Assembly: GCF_037201975.1 (NCBI RefSeq)
Contig: NZ_CP147520.1
Location: 1,364,001-1,428,000 of the forward strand
DNA from: Streptomyces sp. TG1A-60
GTDB lineage: Bacteria; Actinomycetota; Actinomycetes; Streptomycetales; Streptomycetaceae
Direction of reading: 5' to 3'
Length of the DNA stretch: 64,000 bases
A model generated the notes under the pieces. That model saw only the letters and a program-made list of their open reading frames with translations. It was not told where the DNA came from and made no database searches. Below, in pieces: positions 58,881-64,000 of this stretch. The position numbers and the translations under genes were made by a program. Within the stretch, counting starts at the first letter, position 1; each line of letters opens with the position of its first letter.

Positions 58881-59233
58881 GCTGGCGGAGTTGGCCAAGG
58901 GCAGGCGGTATCCGCGATGATGCGTCGGCAGGTGCGGTCTCCCGGTCGGATCACGGGGCGTCGAGAGCTCCATGATCCTGGAAGCCGCGCCGCCTCCCGT
59001 TTCCGTGGTCGCCACCGACAGCCCGTCATGAACCGGACGCCACATGACTGCCGAAGCCCTGGGCCAGATGCCGTCCGGCCCTCGGGCACAGGCCTTCCGA
59101 GGCCGCTCGGCCACTTGAGGCACGACATGACTTATTCACATGCAAACTCGTGAATGGATCACTGGGCCCCACGGCACGATCCTGCCAGTCTTCAAGGCAC
59201 GGGGGGTTCCGCAAGAGGAGCAGAGGAGTCCGA
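58881..59233. other. Upstream region of the SARP gene
   Basis: No intact gene is visible. Frames here are shadow-like. The right part (59100-59233) must hold the SARP promoter; it includes an AT-richer patch (TTATTCACATGCAAACTCG near 59130-59150) and ends in a strong AGGAG site. No obvious long repeat was found. Confidence 0.4.
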
Positions 59234-60073
59234 ATGACGGACATCACGGTTCTGGGGCCGTTCACAGCTACCTACGGACAGTCGTCGTTCGCCCCCAGCG
59301 CCACCAAGCCCCGCCAAATCCTGGCACTCCTGGCATTACAGGCCGATCGCGTCGTCCCCGCGCCAACCCTGATGGAGGAGATCTGGGGCGAGGAACTGCC
59401 GCGCAGCGCCGTCACGACACTGCAGACCTACATCCTGAAGTTGCGCCGCAAGCTCTCCGCCGCGCTGGAGTGCGACGCGGTGGAGGCGAAGGACGTACTG
59501 GTGACCCTTCACGGTGGGTATCTCCTGCGGACCCAGCCCGAGCGGGTGGACGCACAGGAATTCGAGAAGCTGGCCGCCTCGGGTGGCAGAGCCTTCGAGG
59601 CGGGTGACGAGCCCACGGCATCCCGACTCCTCGGCCAGGCGCTCGGGCTCTGGCGCGGGCCCACGCTCATGGATGTGAAGGTGGGCCGTGTTCTGGAGCT
59701 GGACGTCGTCCGACTGGAGGAGAAGCGGATGACCGTCCTGGAGCGGCGGATCGACGCGGACCTCGGACTCGGGCGCCATGGCGAACTCGTCCCGGAACTC
59801 TCCGTGCTGGCCGCCCGGCACCCCATGCACGAGACGTTCTGCGTGCAGCTCATGACGGCCCTGTACCGGTCCGGCGGCGCGTGGCGGGCCCTGGAGGCCT
59901 ACCAGCGACTGCGCTCGGCCCTGGTGAAGGAACTGGGCCTGGAACCCTCGCAACGACTGAAGCGGCTCCACCAGGCGGTGCTGTCCGGCGAGGAGTTTGC
60001 CGACCACCGCAGCTTCGGCACATCCCACAGCGCCACCGCGGCCCGGCTGACCAGCCGGACGACCGCCGCCTGA
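59234..60073 (+). CDS. SARP-family pathway activator
   Basis: A 279-residue Streptomyces antibiotic regulatory protein. ATG 59234 was chosen for the AGGAG site 5 bp upstream; the frame is open to 59150. Residues 1-95 form the OmpR-like winged helix (L-A-L-L-A-L-Q-A-D-R-V-V, W-G-E-E-L-P-R-S-A, T-L-Q-T-Y-I-L-K-L-R-R-K-L). Residues about 100-250 are the bacterial transcriptional activator domain (F-E-K-L, H-E-T-F-C-V-Q-L-M-T-A-L-Y-R-S-G, E-L-G-L-E-P-S). Codon 35 (59336-59338) is TTA, so it depends on bldA. SARPs activate secondary metabolite operons by binding direct heptamer repeats; the CTTGA repeats before the NRPS are a candidate target. No ATPase or sensor extension is present. Confidence 0.9.
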   Translation: MTDITVLGPFTATYGQSSFAPSATKPRQILALLALQADRVVPAPTLMEEIWGEELPRSAVTTLQTYILKLRRKLSAALECDAVEAKDVLVTLHGGYLLRTQPERVDAQEFEKLAASGGRAFEAGDEPTASRLLGQALGLWRGPTLMDVKVGRVLELDVVRLEEKRMTVLERRIDADLGLGRHGELVPELSVLAARHPMHETFCVQLMTALYRSGGAWRALEAYQRLRSALVKELGLEPSQRLKRLHQAVLSGEEFADHRSFGTSHSATAARLTSRTTAA

Positions 60074-60617
60074 GGCTGCCCGGGGCCACCGGGGCCGTCC
60101 ACCGCCACGTGCCGGCGGACCTCCGGGGCCCCCGTGTCCCCTGCACCGGTCCACACCCGACGTCGTCGATCTCGAGCGGTGCTTCGGCCCGCCGTTCGCC
60201 GCGGGCGCTCTCGGGCACGCCACGCGGCTCGCCGTCGACGAGCGCGGCCAGGTGCCGACCGAGGCCGGGCGGGTGCTCGACGAGTGCGGTTCCCACACCG
60301 CGTTCGTGCCCGGCCCGCTCGGCGGGAGGCCGATCCGGCTGGATGACCTCAGCCGGGCCGTCGGGCCGGTCTTCCGGCGGGAAGCCTCGCGCGGCTTCGG
60401 CCACGGCTCACCGCCCTCTGCGCCGGCGCACCGTGCGGACCTGTGGCGACAACCGGCAGCGTGACCGAACTGCCCGACCAGGGCCGGTGTCGGAAGTCCC
60501 GTCGTCCGCCCGCAGGGCGGGCCCCGCGGTGTCCGGTGCGCGCTCTCGGCGTGCCGAGCTTTTCCTCGTGCTGGACGTACTCGGCGTTTCGGCCGTTGCG
60601 ACGCGAGGGCGTACCCA
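60074..60617. other. Gap between SARP and thioesterase genes
   Basis: The only recognisable content is the acyl-CoA-dehydrogenase-like fragment near its middle, listed separately. The rest shows shadow frames only. As the SARP gene and the thioesterase gene converge here, a terminator is expected, but I see no convincing hairpin. Confidence 0.4.
60159..60420 (+). pseudogene. N-terminal fragment resembling an acyl-CoA dehydrogenase
   Basis: The frame from 60159 reads D-V-V-D-L-E-R-C-F-G, D-E-C-G-S-H-T-A-F-V-P-G-P-L-G-G-R and L-S-R-A-V-G-P-V-F-R-R-E, ending at a G-F-G-H-G that would continue into the flavin domain in an intact enzyme. This pattern resembles the N-terminus of acyl-CoA-dehydrogenase-like proteins found in PKS clusters. 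After about 60420 similarity ends, and no start codon with a ribosome site is present. I consider it a decayed fragment; the family assignment is tentative. Confidence 0.4.
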
Positions 60618-61388
60618 TCAATGCTCCGGTCCCGCAGTCGGGCCTGACTCGGTCGCCGCCAGAACGGCCGGTGGACCGATCCGGCCGAGCCGGCCCGCCA
60701 GGGCCGTCAGGAACTCCGGCTCGTCGAGGAAGAAGTGACCCTCGCGCAGCAGCGTCAGGTCGAAGGGCTGTTCGGTGAGCTCGGCCCAGGCCTCCATGCC
60801 CGCCGGATCGGTCAGCCGGTCCCGGAGCCCCGCGAAGGCGGCGATCGGCACGTCCAGCGGCTCACTGTGCGTATGGGCGTAGGTCTCGACCATCCGCAGG
60901 TCGGCGCGGAGCGACGGCAGGTACACCTGCAGCACCGACGGATTCGCGAGCAGGGCTTGAGGGATGCCGCCCATCCGGCTCAGTCCGGCCGTGAACAACG
61001 GATCCGGAAGCATGTGGAGGGGCTCGTGGGACAGCGGCCAGACAGGACTGGTGCGCCCGGAGACCAGCAGCAGTTCGGGCGGTGTGCCCAACTCCCGCAG
61101 ACGCCTCGTGGTCTCGTAGGCGACGAGTGCGCCGAAACTGTGGCCGAACAGGGCGAAGGGCCGACCCTCGTCCTCCCCCATCAGACGGATCACCTCGGTC
61201 ACGACCTGCCCGATGTCCCGCAGCAGGCGCTCGCGCAGCCGCGTCCCGTGGCCGGGCAGTTCCAGCGGGACGACCCGCACTCCCCGTGGCACCGCGGTCT
61301 CCAGGCGGCCGTACGGCCGTGCGCTGCCGCCCGCGTGCGGCAGGCAGTAGAGAGTAAGCCAGGTCTCGGGAGTGCAGACCTGCGTCAT
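60618..61388 (-). CDS. Type II thioesterase
   Basis: A 256-residue stand-alone thioesterase of the alpha/beta hydrolase fold. It has L-P-H-A-G-G-S at the start, P-G-H-G-T-R, the nucleophile motif G-H-S-F-G-A (S84) and a late G-H-F-F-L histidine. Type II thioesterases remove wrongly loaded or stalled acyl groups from carrier proteins of PKS and NRPS lines. It is the last gene of the leftward extender-unit operon, 62 bp after the dehydrogenase. Because this locus has unusual extender supply and two modules without working AT, editing may be especially relevant. A GGAG site precedes ATG 61388. Confidence 0.88.
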   Translation of the reverse strand: MTQVCTPETWLTLYCLPHAGGSARPYGRLETAVPRGVRVVPLELPGHGTRLRERLLRDIGQVVTEVIRLMGEDEGRPFALFGHSFGALVAYETTRRLRELGTPPELLLVSGRTSPVWPLSHEPLHMLPDPLFTAGLSRMGGIPQALLANPSVLQVYLPSLRADLRMVETYAHTHSEPLDVPIAAFAGLRDRLTDPAGMEAWAELTEQPFDLTLLREGHFFLDEPEFLTALAGRLGRIGPPAVLAATESGPTAGPEH

Positions 61389-61450
61389 GGATCGTCTCCT
61401 TCCGCGGCACGGAGAAGGCCCGTGCCACCTCGATCACCAGTGGGTTCGGA

Positions 61451-62341
61451 TCACCCGTAGTGATAGAACCCTCGCCCCGCCTTCCTGCCCAGGCGTCCGC
61501 TCTCGACCATGCGCGTCAGCAGCGGCGGCGGGGCGTAGAGCGCGTTCTTGAACTCGTCGTAGAGGGCGTCGGCCACCGAGCGCAGGACGTCCAGGCCGAT
61601 CAGGTCGGCGAGTTTGAGCGGGCCCACGGGGTGGGAGCAGCCCAGTGTCATGCCGCGGTCGATGGTCTCGGCGGAGGCGAAACCCGACTCGACCATCCGC
61701 ACGGCAGCCAACACATACGGCATCAGCAGCGCGTTCACCACGAAACCGGCGCGGTCCGTCGACCGGATGGCCTGCTTGCCGAGGCCCACGGTCACGAACT
61801 CCTCGGCCCGGGCCAGCACCGACTCCGCCGTCTGCAGGGAGGAGATGATCTCGACGAGCGGGATGAGCTGCGCCGGGCTGAAGAAGTGAAGGCCCAGGAC
61901 CTGCCCGGGCCGACCGGTCGCGCTCGCCATGGCCGTGATGGACAGGGAGGAGGTGTTCGAGGCCAGGATCGCCTCCGGGTCCTCCAGCGTCTTGTCGAGC
62001 AGGGCGAACAGCTCGACCTTGGCGGCCTTGTCCTCGGCGATGCTTTCGATCACCAGCTGACGGTCCGCCAGGTCGATCAGGTCGGTGGTGAAGGAGATCC
62101 GGCCCACCGCGGCATCCCCCTCGGTCGCGCCGATCCGCTCCGCGCGAACCGCCCGGTCGAGGGAGGCCAGGATGCGGCTCCGCCCGGCCACGAGCGAGTC
62201 CTTCGAGGAGACGGCCACCCGCACCTCGTACCCGGCCAGCGCCGACAGTTCGGCGATGCCCGAGCCCATCAGTCCGCAGCCGACGACACCGACCCGCTCC
62301 ACCCGTCCGACCGCTTCCTTGCGGCGTGACGTCGGCATCAT
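61451..62341 (-). CDS. 3-hydroxyacyl-CoA dehydrogenase (3-hydroxybutyryl-CoA type)
   Basis: A 296-residue enzyme with the N-terminal Rossmann motif G-V-V-G-C-G-L-M-G-S-G-I, the S-N-T-S-S-L segment and the catalytic region L-H-F-F-S-P, followed by the C-terminal helical domain (G-F-V-V-N-A-L-L-M-P-Y). It interconverts 3-oxoacyl-CoA and 3-hydroxyacyl-CoA with NAD(P)H. The start ATG overlaps the stop of the KASIII gene (4 bp), so the two are translationally coupled. With KASIII and crotonyl-CoA carboxylase/reductase it forms the known route from acyl-CoA plus malonyl-ACP to alkylmalonyl-CoA; the dehydratase step would use a housekeeping enzyme or one outside the window. Confidence 0.88.
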   Translation of the reverse strand: MMPTSRRKEAVGRVERVGVVGCGLMGSGIAELSALAGYEVRVAVSSKDSLVAGRSRILASLDRAVRAERIGATEGDAAVGRISFTTDLIDLADRQLVIESIAEDKAAKVELFALLDKTLEDPEAILASNTSSLSITAMASATGRPGQVLGLHFFSPAQLIPLVEIISSLQTAESVLARAEEFVTVGLGKQAIRSTDRAGFVVNALLMPYVLAAVRMVESGFASAETIDRGMTLGCSHPVGPLKLADLIGLDVLRSVADALYDEFKNALYAPPPLLTRMVESGRLGRKAGRGFYHYG

Positions 62342-63336
62342 GCGGCGGCCCCCCAGCGCAGATAGGCGGCCGCCATCGACATGCCACCGCCGAAGGTGCC
62401 CAGCATGACGAGGTCGCCGGGCCGCAGGTGTCCCGCGCGGGCGGCGTCGTCCAGGGTGACCCCGGCCGAGGCGCTCCCGGTGTTCCCGTAGCGCTCCAGC
62501 GTGCGGTGGGTGTGCGCGTGGGCCAGACCGCCGACCTCGACGAGTTGGGAGAGCAGCACGCCATTGGGCTGGTGCGGAACGAAGTGCCGCACCTCGCTGA
62601 GCGGGATGCCCGTCCTCTCGGCCAGGCGCCGCGCGAAGGGCGGAAAGTTCTCCATCACGAAGTCCCGCACCCCCCGCCCGTCCATGCGGAAGAAGTGGTC
62701 ACCCCGGGCGAGGGTCTCGGCGGATGCGGGGAGCCGGCTGCCGCCCGCGTCCACCCGGATGAGCCGCTGGGCATCACCGCGGCTGGCGAGTTCGAAGTCG
62801 ACGAACCCGTACCCGTCCCCCGTCCGGCCGACGAGCGCCGCCCCGGCGCCGTCGCCGAGCAGCACCGCCGTGCGGCGGTCGGAGAAGTCCAGACACCGGG
62901 AGTACACATCGGCGGCGACCACGAGGGCAAGGCTCTCCGGCCGCTGGGCGACCAGGGCACGGGCTAACGCGAGGGCGTAGACGAAGCCGCTGCACACCAC
63001 GTTGATGTCGAAGCAGGCGGCACGAGCGGCACCCAGGAGGTCCTGCACGAGACAGGCAGTGGGAGGCTGCGGTGAGTCCCCCGTCGAGGTGGAGACGATC
63101 AGATAGTCCACGTCGCCAGCCGACACACCGGCCTGATCCAGTGCCTCGGCCGCGGCGCGGGCGGCCAGATCGGACGTCGCCTCGCCGGGTGCCGCGTAGC
63201 GCCGGCTCCTGATCTGTGTCTTGCGCTCGATCCATTCGGTTTCCACTCCGACGCGTACGGCGACCTCGGCGTTGCTCACCTCCTGCTTCGGAAGATACGA
63301 ACCCGTACTCAGGATTCCTATGGGGCGGGAAAGCAT
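62338..63336 (-). CDS. Beta-ketoacyl-ACP synthase III (KASIII, FabH-like)
   Basis: A 332-residue KASIII with the full catalytic triad: C115 (V-V-C-S-G-F), H255 (V-P-H-Q-P-N) and N285 (Y-G-N-T-G-S). It condenses an acyl-CoA with malonyl-ACP or malonyl-CoA to start a short chain. Its place between a crotonyl-CoA carboxylase/reductase and a 3-hydroxyacyl-CoA dehydrogenase indicates that it starts the carbon chain of a special extender unit rather than fatty acids. The size of the alkyl group cannot be read from the sequence. Codon 124 (62965-62967 on the minus strand) is TTA, a sign of bldA dependence. Confidence 0.9.
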   Translation of the reverse strand: MLSRPIGILSTGSYLPKQEVSNAEVAVRVGVETEWIERKTQIRSRRYAAPGEATSDLAARAAAEALDQAGVSAGDVDYLIVSTSTGDSPQPPTACLVQDLLGAARAACFDINVVCSGFVYALALARALVAQRPESLALVVAADVYSRCLDFSDRRTAVLLGDGAGAALVGRTGDGYGFVDFELASRGDAQRLIRVDAGGSRLPASAETLARGDHFFRMDGRGVRDFVMENFPPFARRLAERTGIPLSEVRHFVPHQPNGVLLSQLVEVGGLAHAHTHRTLERYGNTGSASAGVTLDDAARAGHLRPGDLVMLGTFGGGMSMAAAYLRWGAAA

Positions 63337-63399
63337 GGAGGGAGGTTCTCCTTCGGACGGGATTCCGCGTTCATGTCGGGTTCCGGGTCAGGCACGACT

Positions 63400-64000
63400 T
63401 CAATTGCGGGCGGGATTCCGGTCGGGATTCCGCAACAAGTTGAGCCGCTTCTCCCCGATCCTCGCCCTCAGTTCGGGATCCGTCACGCCCAGTCCCTCGC
63501 GAGGGGCCAGGCAGAGCACTCCGACCTTTCCGACGTGCCGGTTCTGCTGCACCAGGCGTACCGCCGCGCCGGTTTCCTCGAGCGGATAAACGTCGGACAG
63601 CACCGGAAGCAGTTTCGAGAGGCTGAACAGCCGGTTACACTCCGCCATCTCCTGAAGGTTCGCGGCATGGCTGCCCACGATGCGCTTCACATTCATCCAC
63701 AGATAGCGGTTGTCGTACTGGTGCTGGTAGCCGGTGCTCGATCCGCAGGTGACGACCGTGCCGCCGCGGCGGGCCACGAACACCGAGATCCCGAAGGTAG
63801 CCCTGCCGACGAAATCGAAGACCACATGGGGATCCTCACCGGTCTCCCTGCGGATGACTTTGCCCAGCCGCTTGCCCAGTGTGATCGCGTCCTCGGGCGC
63901 GGTGTCGCCGTGCAGGCCGATCTCCGCACGGTTGACCACCACGTCGCAACCGAGGGCCCGCACCAGCCGTGCCTTCTCCTCCGAGCCGACCACGCCGACC
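63400..64000 (-). CDS. ccr: Crotonyl-CoA carboxylase/reductase, C-terminal part
   Basis: About 200 C-terminal residues are in the window; the gene runs off the right edge, with the frame open (V-G-V-V-G-S-E-E-K-A). It is a zinc-free MDR-family reductase. The match to crotonyl-CoA carboxylase/reductase is shown by T-F-G-I-S-V-F-V-A-R-R-G-G, C-G-S-S-T-G-Y, Y-D-N-R-Y-L-W-M-N-V-K-R-I-V-G-S-H and K-V-G-V-L-C-L-A-P-R-E-G-L-G-V. These enzymes reductively carboxylate 2-enoyl-CoAs to alkylmalonyl-CoAs with NADPH and CO2. It is first of the visible leftward operon, upstream of KASIII. Antimycin clusters use such an enzyme (AntE) to feed the AntD AT. Confidence 0.9.
   Translation of the reverse strand, partial: VGVVGSEEKARLVRALGCDVVVNRAEIGLHGDTAPEDAITLGKRLGKVIRRETGEDPHVVFDFVGRATFGISVFVARRGGTVVTCGSSTGYQHQYDNRYLWMNVKRIVGSHAANLQEMAECNRLFSLSKLLPVLSDVYPLEETGAAVRLVQQNRHVGKVGVLCLAPREGLGVTDPELRARIGEKRLNLLRNPDRNPARN

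Overview
The window is very GC-rich with G/C at most third codon positions. It carries multimodular type I polyketide synthases (PKS), a SARP activator with a TTA codon and many MarR/TetR regulators. This points to a Streptomyces or close relative. All assignments come from reading motifs in the sequence; no database search was possible.

Region 1 (about 1-10400) is accessory or flanking DNA. It has two MarR regulators, a divergent secreted barrel protein, an NAD(P)-binding reductase, and a set made of a thioredoxin-fold isomerase-like protein, a metallo-beta-lactamase-fold protein and a SnoaL-like protein. It also has a Tat-exported paralogue of the metallo-beta-lactamase-fold protein, a lipoprotein, and a TetR/YdhR-like divergent pair around a clean operator palindrome. 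Gene remains (a DUF5753 regulator fragment and an aminoglycoside-kinase-like fragment) mark it as a cluster edge.

Region 2 (10407-40172) is a five-gene modular PKS. It consists of a loading protein (KS remnant-AT-ACP) followed by modules KS-AT*-DH-KR-ACP, KS-AT-DH-ER-KR-ACP, KS-AT-DH-KR-ACP, KS-AT-ACP and KS-AT*-ACP-TE. AT* marks an acyltransferase that has lost its nucleophile and its small subdomain. The last two modules do no reduction, so a 3,5-dioxo acid is expected. Next come a START/SRPBCC protein and an asparagine-synthetase-type amidotransferase, a combination recalling the pyridine-ring-forming end of piericidin biosynthesis.

Region 3 (40305-56216) holds a PapA-like acyltransferase facing away from a large NRPS (C-A[Thr]-PCP-C-acyl ligase-KR-PCP). 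That NRPS is translationally coupled to a KS-AT-ACP-TE protein, followed by a stand-alone ketoreductase and an alpha/beta hydrolase. The architecture matches the AntC/AntD/AntM core of antimycin-type dilactones.

Region 4 (56192-64000) is regulatory and precursor supply. It has an orphan NarL-type regulator beside a broken histidine kinase, a ruined ISAs1-like transposase, a SARP activator and a leftward operon. The operon comprises crotonyl-CoA carboxylase/reductase (cut by the window edge), KASIII, 3-hydroxyacyl-CoA dehydrogenase and type II thioesterase, which together can make an alkylmalonyl-CoA extender. TTA codons in the SARP, the NarL regulator and KASIII suggest bldA control.

The striking feature is the fusion in one locus of a piericidin-like PKS/amidotransferase line that has two dead ATs with an antimycin-like depsipeptide line. 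Either the locus makes one hybrid molecule or it makes two respiratory-chain-inhibitor-like products. The sequence alone does not decide between these.
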